From Clostridia bacterium (GTDB lineage Bacteria > Bacillota > Clostridia > UMGS1883), in contig JAFUJG010000078.1 of assembly GCA_017468215.1 (NCBI GenBank), positions 1 through 11,091 of the forward strand: 11,091 bases of DNA, given 5' to 3'. A model generated the notes under the pieces. It saw nothing but the letters and a program-made list of their open reading frames with translations, was not told where the DNA came from and did not search any database. Position numbers and translations under genes: made by a program. Shown piece after piece: positions 1-6,537 of the stretch. Position 1 is the stretch's first letter; each line of letters begins with the position of its first letter.

Positions 1-1
1 A

Positions 2-295
2 AACCGCCGAAAAGCAAGCTGTAATTTATATGATAGTGACAGAGCGAGCGAACGATATCAGGAAATTGTTGATTTGGTTCGTTTTGGCAAGTCCAAACTT
101 AATATTTTTACAGAAAATGAGTATTATGAAGGAACTGTTGACCCTCAAAGCGGGGCTGATTGGAATCAAACTGCTCCAATTGATACAAAGCCTACTTTAG
201 ACGATTTCAAAAAAACAGTAAGTGATTATCTTGCGTGGGAAGTTTCTAATATCATTAAATCTCAAGATACGGAGAATGAACGCCTGGGAAAATAG
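2..295 (+). CDS. C-terminal fragment of a restriction-modification DNA methyltransferase (5' end outside window)
   Basis: The frame is open from the window edge to a TAG at 293-295, giving about 97 residues. The fragment has no catalytic motif; the NPPY and SAM-binding motifs would lie upstream. It resembles the helical tail of N6-adenine methyltransferases of type I or BcgI-like systems (for example LVRFGKSKLNIF and DDFKKTVSDYLAWEVSNII), and the neighbouring S subunit supports that reading. In such systems this tail docks onto the specificity subunit. The ATG at 74 is internal and is not a start. The last codons are CTG GGA AAA TAG, so the stop sits directly on a GGGAAAA heptamer, and the next gene continues in the -1 frame without a usable start codon. 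Base composition is visibly more AT-rich than the genes right of 1895. Family recognition is from memory; the exact RM type is not settled. Confidence 0.6.
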   Translation, partial: NRRKASCNLYDSDRASERYQEIVDLVRFGKSKLNIFTENEYYEGTVDPQSGADWNQTAPIDTKPTLDDFKKTVSDYLAWEVSNIIKSQDTENERLGK

Positions 296-336
296 ATGCC
301 TCACTTAATGAAAAACTCCATAATGTTGAGTGGGGC
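286..336 (+). promoter_or_regulatory. Candidate -1 frameshift signal: slippery GGGAAAA, 5-nt spacer, hairpin
   Basis: In the methylase frame the bases read G GGA AAA, followed by a TAG stop; this matches the X XXY YYZ pattern. A -1 slip re-pairs on GGG AAA and continues ATA GAT GCC into the S frame. Five bases later an imperfect stem starts: 298-308 (GCCTCACTTAA) can pair with 326-336 (TTGAGTGGGGC), using two G-T wobbles, with two further wobbles possible at the loop end. The pairing was worked out by hand. Whether it is used in translation is inference; an indel in the A tract would look the same. Confidence 0.4.
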
Positions 337-1404
337 GAATACAGGTTAGGAGATTTATTTGATATTGAAAACACATTAAGTTTTAATAGCGATAGATTAG
401 TTCCAGGAAATGACTATGATTATGTAACAAGAACATCATTGAATCAAGGAATTCTACAAGGAACAGGATTTGTAAATGAGGAAAATATTAACAAACCGGG
501 ATGTTGGAGTTTGGGACTTTTGCAAATGGATTTCTTCTATCGTAAAAAGCCTTGGTATGCCGGACAATTTGTAAGAAAGGTTATTCCTAAATTTGCATTA
601 ACTGAAAATATAATATTGTTTTTTACAGTTTTGTTGAATAAGCAGAAGAAAAAACTTCTTACTGTTCTTGTTCGCAATGTAGATGAAACTTTTGTAAATT
701 CAATGGTAAAACTTCCCATAACAAAAGATAACAAAATTGATTTTGATTTTATGGAATCATTTATAGAGGAGCTAGAGGCAGAGCGAATAGAGGAGCTATC
801 CGCTTACCTAAAGGCAAGCGGATTTGACAATTATGAATTGTCAAGCAAAGAAGAAAAAGCCTTGCAGGATTTTATGAATAATAAAATTGAGTATGGTGAG
901 TTTTCATATTCGAAAATATTTGACCAAATTAAGCAAGGACGCCGCTTGAAAAAAGAGGATCAAATCCCCGGAAAAATTCCCTTTATTATGGCAGGGACAA
1001 CAAATACTGGGCTTGTCAACTATATTTCAAATCCGGTTGCATCATTTCCTGAAAATTCGATAACGATAGATATTTTTGGTAATACATTTTATAGAAATTA
1101 TTCTTTTGGTGCAGGAGATGACACAGGTGTTTATTGGAATAGTACAATCGAATATTCGAAAGAATCAATGCTGTTTTTTGCGTCTGCTATGGAAAAATCA
1201 ATTAAAGGCAAGTTTTCTTATGGAAAAAAATTAAGAAGCTCTCAAAGTTATAATTTAAAAATGATTCTTCCTATCAATCAAGGGAAAATTGACTTTGATT
1301 TTGTCGAGAAATTTATCAGTGCAATAAAAAAACTTGTTATAAAAGATGTTGTTTTGTACGCAGACAGAAAGATCAAAGCAACAAATGATGTGGTTGACGG
1401 TTAA
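292..1404 (+). CDS. Restriction-modification specificity subunit (S), two target-recognition domains, start unresolved
   Basis: About 370 residues are open in this frame. The protein has the two-fold plan of type I or BcgI-like S subunits (Methylase_S): TRD1 (about residues 12-145), a helical spacer (EELEAERIEELSAYLKASGF), TRD2 (about 210-335) and a second spacer. The halves are internally repeated: each ends with LPI...KIDFDF(M/V)E followed by a helix. S subunits supply DNA sequence specificity to the partner methylase and nuclease. The start is a puzzle. The frame is open from 280, but no ATG, GTG or TTG occurs before the TTG at 439, which would remove about 49 residues including family-like sequence (LNEKLHNVEWGEYRLGDLF). 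The frame joins the methylase frame exactly by a -1 shift at GGGAAAA (286-292). The gene is therefore a frameshift-fused product, a phase-variable or damaged gene, or affected by a homopolymer error. AT-rich, which suggests transfer. Confidence 0.72.
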   Translation: MDASLNEKLHNVEWGEYRLGDLFDIENTLSFNSDRLVPGNDYDYVTRTSLNQGILQGTGFVNEENINKPGCWSLGLLQMDFFYRKKPWYAGQFVRKVIPKFALTENIILFFTVLLNKQKKKLLTVLVRNVDETFVNSMVKLPITKDNKIDFDFMESFIEELEAERIEELSAYLKASGFDNYELSSKEEKALQDFMNNKIEYGEFSYSKIFDQIKQGRRLKKEDQIPGKIPFIMAGTTNTGLVNYISNPVASFPENSITIDIFGNTFYRNYSFGAGDDTGVYWNSTIEYSKESMLFFASAMEKSIKGKFSYGKKLRSSQSYNLKMILPINQGKIDFDFVEKFISAIKKLVIKDVVLYADRKIKATNDVVDG

Positions 1405-1440
1405 AATACAAGGGTGTGGTTTCTGTTGTGTTGACAAATA

Positions 1441-1502
1441 TTATTCCCTGAATAAAGTTATTTGTGACGCTTGTTTTTAGGGTTGAACGTAAGATAACTT
1501 TG
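1441..1502. repeat. Intergenic structured repeat, copy 1
   Basis: This copy aligns without gaps to 1731-1792 at an offset of exactly 290. The best conserved parts are the CC(C/T)GAATAAAGTT start, CTTGTTTT in the middle, and AACTTTG at the end. AAAGTTATTT (1454-1463) pairs with AGATAACTTT (1492-1501) as a 10-bp stem with one G-T wobble, enclosing 28 nt. There is no reading frame in it. Function unknown. Confidence 0.5.
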
Positions 1503-1594
1503 ATTTGTACAGTTTAGTACAATTTAATGATGTGTTACTAATCTTCGCAAGAAACGCCCAATTTCAAACAAAAAAATAAAGAATGATAGGCAAA

Positions 1595-1632
1595 AGCAAG
1601 CGTATTCGAAAGAAAACGCTTGCTACTTTTTT
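1595..1632 (+). terminator. Rho-independent terminator of the restriction-modification locus
   Basis: A 9-bp perfect stem (AGCAAGCGT 1595-1603 with ACGCTTGCT 1616-1624) with a 12-nt loop is followed by AC and six T (1627-1632). It lies about 190 bp after the S subunit stop, with no gene between, so it is the probable end of that transcript. Confidence 0.65.
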
Positions 1633-1730
1633 ACAAGTTTAAATTAAATGAATAAAGAACTATTGTAAATATGTACTTTGAGGACAAATGGGGAGTACAT
1701 TTTTTGTCAACAATGAGACAACAAACTTTG

Positions 1731-1792
1731 TTAACCCCCGAATAAAGTTGTTTGCACTCCTTGTTTTGAGCGTTTGCAACAAAACAACTTTG
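1731..1792. repeat. Intergenic structured repeat, copy 2
   Basis: Second copy of the 1441-1502 repeat. Its arms AAAGTTGTTT (1744-1753) and AAACAACTTT (1782-1791) form a perfect 10-bp stem. Compared with copy 1, an A-T pair is replaced by G-C and a T-G wobble by T-A, so pairing is kept while sequence changes; span and loop length are identical (48 and 28 nt). An extra AACTTT-like palindrome lies just upstream (ACAAACTTTGTT, 1719-1732). Confidence 0.5.
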
Positions 1793-1848
1793 CCGTGACG
1801 CAATAGCCGGCAGTTACACGTTGCATTCGCCATTGTATGCAAATATTA

Positions 1849-1892
1849 AAACCACACCTTATAGCAAGATTCCTTGCTATAAGGTGTGGTTT
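1849..1892 (-). terminator. Strong terminator hairpin after pncB
   Basis: A perfect 20-bp inverted repeat (1849-1868 with 1873-1892) with a 4-base loop begins two bases past the pncB stop codon. On the minus strand it is followed by TTTTAATATTT, a broken U-tract. The arm sequence GGTGTGGTTT occurs again at 1413-1422, just after the S gene. It ends the DUF1538-PII-pncB transcript and insulates it from the convergent restriction locus. Confidence 0.8.
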
Positions 1893-1894
1893 GT

Positions 1895-3088
1895 TTATAT
1901 GCCTTCCTTAAGTCGATAAGCGACCGCACTTTTTAAGTAGGTGAGGTACTCTTGATCCTGGCACATTGCCTTTCCGGGGGTATCGCTCAGCTTTGCAACC
2001 GGATGCCCGTTAACGTACTGAAGCTTTATTACAATATTGAGAGGATTTTCGCAGGTATCGTTAGTGAGGAAAGTTCCGATACCAAAGCTCACCCTTGCCC
2101 TGCCTTTAAAATGGGCGTATATTTCCTGAGCCGTATCAAAATCAAGCCCATCGCTGAAAAGTAACGTTTTGGCTCCCGGGTCAATACCTAATTTGTGGTA
2201 ATGATTAATTATTTTTTCACCCCACTCGATGGGGTCTCCGCTATCGTGACGAACGCCTGTGTAGCACATTGCCTGGAGCTTGTTGAAATCCATAAGGAAC
2301 AGGTCTGTTCCGAGGGTGTCGGTTAACGCAGTACCGTTATCGCCCTGAAACTCCTCGAACCATTCTTCCATTGCAAGCTTATTTGTATATGCAAGCGTTA
2401 CGCCCGGGATACCCTGATACATCTGAACGTATTCGTGTGCATAAGTACCGATGGGTTTACATTTGTATTTCATTGCAAGGTATACATTGGAGGTGCCCAC
2501 ACATGCGCCTGTATCAAGCAATTCCTTCACAACATAATCCTGCCATTCCCGGCTTAATCTGCGACGGCAGCCAAACTCTGCAAATTTGAAAGTGTATTTG
2601 CCTGCATGGATTGCTTTGATTTTATCGGAAAGCTTTTCTTTTGCCGAGCTGACAAGCTCAGTGTAATCGTATTTCATGCGGAAATATACCTCGTTGACAA
2701 TTTCAAGCAGATATATTTCAAACTGCATAACGCTGAACAATGGCCCTGCAATTTCGATAAATAACGAGCCGTCCGGATTTGCGTTGCATGTAACATATCT
2801 GCGAATGGGATGCCATAATCGCAAAAACTCAACATAGTCAGATTTGATAAAAGATATAGAATTAAGATACTTGAGCTCGTCCTCGGAAAATTTTAATGTG
2901 CACAGATGGTCAATCTGTGCATTGATTTCTTTTACCATTTCATCGGTAAAAACCACATCAGTATTGCGACACTTAAATAAATATTTTCCGTTTAAATTTG
3001 TGTGTTTATGAAACATAACCATGTTCATGTTGAATTTGTAAAGATCAGTATCCAGTAATGACACTATGATTGGACTAAGCTTCATCAT
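1895..3088 (-). CDS. pncB: Nicotinate phosphoribosyltransferase
   Basis: The product (397 aa) makes nicotinate mononucleotide from nicotinate and PRPP with ATP hydrolysis (EC 6.3.4.21), the entry step of the Preiss-Handler NAD salvage route in the cytoplasm. It follows E. coli PncB closely along its length: LLDTDLYKFNM near residues 11-21, FGCRRRLSREWQ at 172-183, VGTSN at 197-201, GTYAHEY at 214-220 with His218 as the expected phosphorylated histidine, GVRHDSGDPIEWGEK at 278-292, FSDGLD at 311-316, SFGIGT at 334-339 and KPVAKLSD-like VAKLSDTPGK near the end. It appears intact. An AGGAG ribosome site lies upstream of ATGATG; either Met could start. It is the third gene of a minus-strand operon, 32 bases after the PII-like gene, and a strong hairpin follows it. 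Confidence 0.95.
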   Translation of the reverse strand: MMKLSPIIVSLLDTDLYKFNMNMVMFHKHTNLNGKYLFKCRNTDVVFTDEMVKEINAQIDHLCTLKFSEDELKYLNSISFIKSDYVEFLRLWHPIRRYVTCNANPDGSLFIEIAGPLFSVMQFEIYLLEIVNEVYFRMKYDYTELVSSAKEKLSDKIKAIHAGKYTFKFAEFGCRRRLSREWQDYVVKELLDTGACVGTSNVYLAMKYKCKPIGTYAHEYVQMYQGIPGVTLAYTNKLAMEEWFEEFQGDNGTALTDTLGTDLFLMDFNKLQAMCYTGVRHDSGDPIEWGEKIINHYHKLGIDPGAKTLLFSDGLDFDTAQEIYAHFKGRARVSFGIGTFLTNDTCENPLNIVIKLQYVNGHPVAKLSDTPGKAMCQDQEYLTYLKSAVAYRLKEGI

Positions 3089-3120
3089 TTTATCTTCTCC
3101 TCGGCTTGATTGCCGTTAAC

Positions 3121-3801
3121 TTAAATTTTAAAGGCTTTATCAACAGGAACAGAGCAGATAACGCCCTGTGCTTCCGAGCGGATGCCGAACTCCTTATTGA
3201 CTTCGTTCATAATGTCGTTGCGGATGCTGTCGGGAGCAAAAATTGCAACGATTTCCTTTTCGTCCTGAATCTGCAAATCGGCTAAATGCTCGCTCTGCTC
3301 GGCACCTGACATTCTGGCACGGATAACAGTACCGCCTGTTGCACCTGCTTTTTTTGCTGTTTGCATAACCGCATCTGTATAGCCCTGATTAACTGTAATA
3401 AATATTAAGCTGTGCTGATATTCGCTTGTCATTGAATTTTCATCTCCTTCAAATTCTGCATCCTGGCTGCCGTGCAGGATGAGCTCGCTTGTAATTCTGC
3501 CTATGGCAGAGGTGGACAGAATCATCATTAAACCGTTGTAGCCGCTGGTAGAGCCTAAATCCTTTGCGAGGGATGTTGCCAGGGATTTAACCGCCTTATA
3601 TGGAGCGAACGAGAAAACCACGTCCTTATAATTGCTGGCTAAGCCTAAAATATCCATCATTTCGGAGGATGCTGTACCTGTGCCTGTGCTCCGCATATGA
3701 AAATCGATAGAGTGCTTCTGCATCATGGTTATATAGCTATTTGCTTTGCCACGCTCTATTATGGAGATTATCATCATAATTCTGTTTTCGTTTTTAGCCA
3801 T
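3121..3801 (-). CDS. Tandem PII-like signalling protein
   Basis: At 226 aa this is about twice a classical PII (GlnB/GlnK, 112 aa), and it reads as two ferredoxin-like PII domains (about 6-105 and 128-224) joined by a polar linker (SQDAEFEGDENSMTSEYQ). The second domain keeps PII-like landmarks: GATGGTVIRAR at 153-163, and the C-terminal VICSVPVDKA at 214-223, which matches the family's IFVxPVE region. The first domain has a similar but weaker STGTGTASSE segment. There is no recognisable long T-loop with the uridylylated tyrosine, so control is probably by small ligands rather than GlnD. PII proteins sense metabolites and gate transporters or enzymes; the ligand here is unknown. Its ATG overlaps the DUF1538 stop (TAATG), with GAGGAGG ten bases upstream, so the two are translationally coupled and probably form one complex. 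Confidence 0.8.
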   Translation of the reverse strand: MAKNENRIMMIISIIERGKANSYITMMQKHSIDFHMRSTGTGTASSEMMDILGLASNYKDVVFSFAPYKAVKSLATSLAKDLGSTSGYNGLMMILSTSAIGRITSELILHGSQDAEFEGDENSMTSEYQHSLIFITVNQGYTDAVMQTAKKAGATGGTVIRARMSGAEQSEHLADLQIQDEKEIVAIFAPDSIRNDIMNEVNKEFGIRSEAQGVICSVPVDKAFKI

Positions 3802-5327
3802 TATGCACTAACCTCCTCGTCATCGTAATACAGAATATCGTCCTCAATAAGACTTAACTCGTAATGTACCTTGGAAATCATTCTCTTTCTCTTTACGTTG
3901 CTGTACAGACCCATAATCTGAATTGTTATAAGAGGGGTCATTGCAACCATTGCAACCAGACCAAAGGCATCGGTTAAAACGTTGCCGCCCAGAGCCTCGC
4001 ATGCACCTACCGCAAAGGGAAGCATGAAGGTTGTTGTCATAGGACCTGATGCTACACCACCGGAGTCGAATGCAATACCTGTGTAAATGGGGGGAACAAA
4101 AAATGTAATAGTAAGAGAAATTGCATAGCCTACAATAAGGAAAGGATAAATCGGAATTTGTGTAACAACCCTGAGCATTGCCAGACCTACGGAAATGCCC
4201 ACACCGATTGACAGTGCCAGCCCGAGTGCCTCCTGGGTAATTGCACCGTTGGTAATTTCTTCAACCTGCTTTTTCAAGGTGTGTACTGCAGGCTCGGCAG
4301 AAACTACAAAGTAGCCCATAAGCATACCGATTACAACAAGCATGTACTTGTTGCCGTTTGTTGCAATTGTGCCTGCAATGAGCCTGCCTGCAGGCATGAA
4401 GCCTACGTTTGCACCTGTAAGAAACAGAACAAGACCTATAAAGGTATAAACAAGACCTACGCTTATTTTTAACACCTGGTGCTTTTTAAACCTTTTGAAG
4501 ATAAGCTGGAAAAGAATAAATACGCCTACAATGGGCATAAATGCGGTACTTACCTCGTGAGCATAAACAGGGAGCTCAGTTACAAAGTGCATAAATGCAT
4601 CCATTGTGGTTGAGTAATTATGTAATACACTCTGGGTTGTTTCGGAAGTAGGTGAGAAGCAGATGCTCAGAATAAGAACCGACAAAATAGGTCCTATGCT
4701 GCAAAGTGCTACAAGACCGAAGCTGTCTTCCCCTGAGTGCTTATCGCTTCGGATAGATGCCATACCGGCACCAAGCGCCATGATAAAGGGCACTGTAATG
4801 GGACCTGTTGTAACACCGCCTGAGTCGAATGCTGTGGGAATAAAGTCGCCGGGGGCAAAAATTGCAAGGATGCCTGCCAGAATGTAGAACACTAAAAGCA
4901 TTTTGGAAAGGGGAATACCCTTTCGTGTTCTTATCATGGCAAGAGATAGGAATATGCCCACACCAACTGCTACCGATAAAATGAGAACAAGGTTGGGAAT
5001 TGAGGGCACCTGCTGGGCAAGAACCTGCAGGTCAGGCTCGGCGATGGTGATTAATGCACCTAAGATAAAGCAAACCACAATGGGTATAACCATGTTTTTG
5101 GATTTGTTAATCTGTACACCGATACCTTCGCCCAAGGGCTGCATTGACATTTCGGAGCCAATTGTAAAAAGGCTCATGCCCGCCAACAAAAGAAGGGTAC
5201 CGAAAATGAACAAAACAAGAATGCCTGCGTCCAATGGGGAAATTGAAATGCTTAGCAAAATTACGATTGCTGCTATGGGGAGCACCGAAGAAATGGACTC
5301 ACTCATAGCTCCTTTCAAAAGTTTCAC
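3801..5327 (-). CDS. DUF1538 family membrane protein, duplicated putative transporter
   Basis: A 508-aa polytopic membrane protein of the DUF1538 family (biochemical function not established as far as I know). It consists of two homologous halves. Paired landmarks are AEPDLQ (96-101) and AEPAVH (345-350), VGVGIFLSLAM (121-131) and VGISVGLAML (376-385), FDSGGVTTGP (167-176) and FDSGGVASGP (420-429), and DSFGLVA (201-207) and DAFGLVA (453-459). This inverted- or direct-repeat build, with conserved Gly/Ser/Asp motifs between helices, is typical of transporters. I estimate 12-14 helices by eye. The C-terminus is soluble and acidic (EDDILYYDDEE) and could be a regulator docking tail. The start is GTG: AGGAG lies 7 bases upstream, and the overlapping ATG is immediately followed by TGA. 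It is the first gene of the operon, with the PII-like gene overlapping its stop. Confidence 0.88.
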   Translation of the reverse strand: MKLLKGAMSESISSVLPIAAIVILLSISISPLDAGILVLFIFGTLLLLAGMSLFTIGSEMSMQPLGEGIGVQINKSKNMVIPIVVCFILGALITIAEPDLQVLAQQVPSIPNLVLILSVAVGVGIFLSLAMIRTRKGIPLSKMLLVFYILAGILAIFAPGDFIPTAFDSGGVTTGPITVPFIMALGAGMASIRSDKHSGEDSFGLVALCSIGPILSVLILSICFSPTSETTQSVLHNYSTTMDAFMHFVTELPVYAHEVSTAFMPIVGVFILFQLIFKRFKKHQVLKISVGLVYTFIGLVLFLTGANVGFMPAGRLIAGTIATNGNKYMLVVIGMLMGYFVVSAEPAVHTLKKQVEEITNGAITQEALGLALSIGVGISVGLAMLRVVTQIPIYPFLIVGYAISLTITFFVPPIYTGIAFDSGGVASGPMTTTFMLPFAVGACEALGGNVLTDAFGLVAMVAMTPLITIQIMGLYSNVKRKRMISKVHYELSLIEDDILYYDDEEVSA

Positions 5328-5352
5328 ATAATCTCTCCTTTAACAAACTCTA

Positions 5353-5370
5353 TTGATATAATAATATCAA
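5353..5370. promoter_or_regulatory. Palindrome over the -10 box, candidate operator
   Basis: TTGATAT-AATA-ATATCAA is a perfect inverted repeat with 7-bp arms that covers the -10 hexamer of the minus-strand operon promoter. Its position suits a repressor site. The regulator is unknown, and AT-rich palindromes also arise by chance. Confidence 0.4.
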
Positions 5371-5389
5371 GAATAAGGCGAAAAGTCAA
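5361..5389 (-). promoter_or_regulatory. Sigma-A type promoter of the DUF1538-PII-pncB operon
   Basis: On the minus strand, TTGACT (5389-5384) is followed by a 17-base spacer and TATTAT (5366-5361). A TGA directly before the -10 box gives an extended -10. It lies about 35 bases upstream of the GTG start. Spacing is ideal and the hexamers are near consensus. Confidence 0.75.
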
Positions 5390-5524
5390 TTAAAACAGGG
5401 TTTAGATTGAATTAAGATTGTTTGAATATTAAGTGAAAAAACCGTAAAAAGACATGGCTGAAATGAGCCGATGATTGCCGCCTTAGGATGATAAATACAT
5501 ATTTTTTGAAAAATGATAAAAAAA

Positions 5525-5555
5525 TTGTCGCATTGTGTGAATTTTGTAGTATAAT
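5525..5555 (+). promoter_or_regulatory. Promoter of the DegV gene
   Basis: A perfect TATAAT lies at 5550-5555, 26 bases before the first possible ATG. The best -35 candidate is TTGTCG at 5525-5530 with a long 19-base spacer. The -10 box is convincing; the -35 box is less so. Confidence 0.55.
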
Positions 5556-5580
5556 AGTACATATATAACAGAGAAAGGGT

Positions 5581-6444
5581 ATGTCAAAAATGAGAAAAGT
5601 AGCTATTATTTCAGACAGTACATGTGATTTGTCAAAGGAACTTCTTGAGCGATATAATATTTCCACCTTCCCGTTACATATTCATTTGGGAGAGGAACAG
5701 TATTCCGATGGTGTTGACATTACTCCCGAGGAGATATATGCCTGGTCCGACAAAACCAAGGAAACACCCAAAACCTCCACACTTTCGCCCTTAGAAGCTG
5801 AGGAATGCCTTGAAAAGCAACTGGAACAGTATGACGAGGTTGTGTGCTTCTGCATTTCGGAGACAATGTCCTCCTGTGCAAACGTTATGAGGCTTGCCGC
5901 AAGAGCTATTGAAAAAGAGGACAAGGTTTTTGTTGTAAACAGCGAAAATCTGTCAACAGGTATAGGTCTTTTGGTTATTCAGGCGGCTATCGAGGCTGAC
6001 AAGGGGCTTGGTGCTGCAGAAATTGTCAAAACAGTTGAAGCAATGCGAAGCCGTGTAAGAAGCAGCTTTGTTGTGGATACGCTTACATATCTCCACCGTG
6101 GCGGACGCTGCAGTGGTCTTGCGGCAATGGTGGGCGGAACACTTGGTTTGCATCCGTATATTGCTGTTGTTGACGGCAAGATGCAGCCGGGCAAAAAGTA
6201 CCGTGGAAGAATGAGCAAGGTAATAGGTCATTACGTTGAAGATTTAAAAGAGGATTTGTTGAAGGCTGAAACGGACAGAGTGTTTATTACACACTCGGGC
6301 TGTGACGAGGCTGTTATAAATGCTGTTAAGGCACAGCTGGAGGAATTAAACCGCTTTGAGGAAATCCTTGTTACACAGGCAGGCTGTGTTGTAACAAGTC
6401 ACTGCGGACCGGGTACATTGGGCGTTCTTTATATTGCAGGCTGA
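5581..6444 (+). CDS. DegV family fatty-acid-binding protein (FakB-like)
   Basis: DegV proteins (about 280-290 aa) bind a fatty acid in the cytoplasm; characterised members (FakB) present it to the kinase FakA for phosphorylation and use in phospholipid synthesis. This one has the full set of landmarks: AIISDSTCDL at the N-terminus (9-18), TSTLSP at 65-70 (the carboxylate-binding TSxPSP site), ISETMSS at 92-98 with a conserved Ser, LHRGGRCSG at 171-179, and HCGPGTLGVLYI at 274-285 containing the carboxylate-binding His. No fakA lies in the window; FakB genes are often unlinked. Two starts are possible, ATG 5581 and ATG 5590; the AAAGGG at 5574-5579 is only one base from the first and ten from the second, so MRKVAIISDS at 5590 may be the real start. 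It stands alone between its own promoter and a terminator. Confidence 0.93.
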   Translation: MSKMRKVAIISDSTCDLSKELLERYNISTFPLHIHLGEEQYSDGVDITPEEIYAWSDKTKETPKTSTLSPLEAEECLEKQLEQYDEVVCFCISETMSSCANVMRLAARAIEKEDKVFVVNSENLSTGIGLLVIQAAIEADKGLGAAEIVKTVEAMRSRVRSSFVVDTLTYLHRGGRCSGLAAMVGGTLGLHPYIAVVDGKMQPGKKYRGRMSKVIGHYVEDLKEDLLKAETDRVFITHSGCDEAVINAVKAQLEELNRFEEILVTQAGCVVTSHCGPGTLGVLYIAG

Positions 6445-6495
6445 TTAAGACGAGGGTAATTAAAACCATATGGGGTTCGACTCCCCTCGCCTTAA
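6445..6495 (+). repeat. Structured intergenic element, copy A (left of the GH2-kinase pair)
   Basis: It begins at the base after the degV stop. TTAAG-A-CGAGGG (6445-6456) pairs with CCCTCG-C-CTTAA (6484-6495), 11 pairs with one A-C mismatch. Inside, AACC and GGTT can form a small hairpin. Positions 6468-6486 match copy B (9103-9121) at 18 of 19 bases. The part GGGGTTCGACTCCCC looks like a tRNA T-arm, but no D or anticodon arm exists. Function unknown. Confidence 0.55.
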
Positions 6496-6496
6496 C

Positions 6497-6537
6497 ATGC
6501 CGAAAAGTATTGCATGCAATATTTTTCGGCATTTTTT
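6497..6537 (+). terminator. Terminator after the DegV gene
   Basis: ATGCCGAAAA (6497-6506) pairs with TTTTCGGCAT (6523-6532), and the stem continues through a G-T pair and TATTG/CAATA to a CATG loop, for 16 pairs in all. It is followed by a run of six T (6532-6537). Confidence 0.85.

Noticed and set aside
1441..1792. Integron attC sites or a CRISPR array
   Set aside because: No paired RYYYAAC and GTTRRRY boxes in the right places, only two copies, no integrase or cas gene, and a 228-nt spacing too long for CRISPR.
1660..1842. 60-aa minus-strand frame in the intergenic stretch
   Set aside because: Made of the repeat and AT-rich filler, with no ribosome site and no recognisable sequence.
4903..5331. 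142-aa plus-strand frame opposite the DUF1538 gene
   Set aside because: Shadow frame of a clear membrane-protein gene, with Met/Thr/Pro-rich nonsense composition and no ribosome site.
5400..5524. Possible riboswitch or structured leader between the divergent genes
   Set aside because: Only a short GGCT..AGCC hairpin is visible; it lies upstream of both promoters, so it is not in either leader transcript.
6445..6497. tRNA gene suggested by GGGGTTCGACTCCCC and an acceptor-like closing stem
   Set aside because: Only about 50 nt, with no D arm or anticodon arm, no CCA, an A-C mismatch in the acceptor-like stem, and a second copy whose T-loop breaks the consensus.
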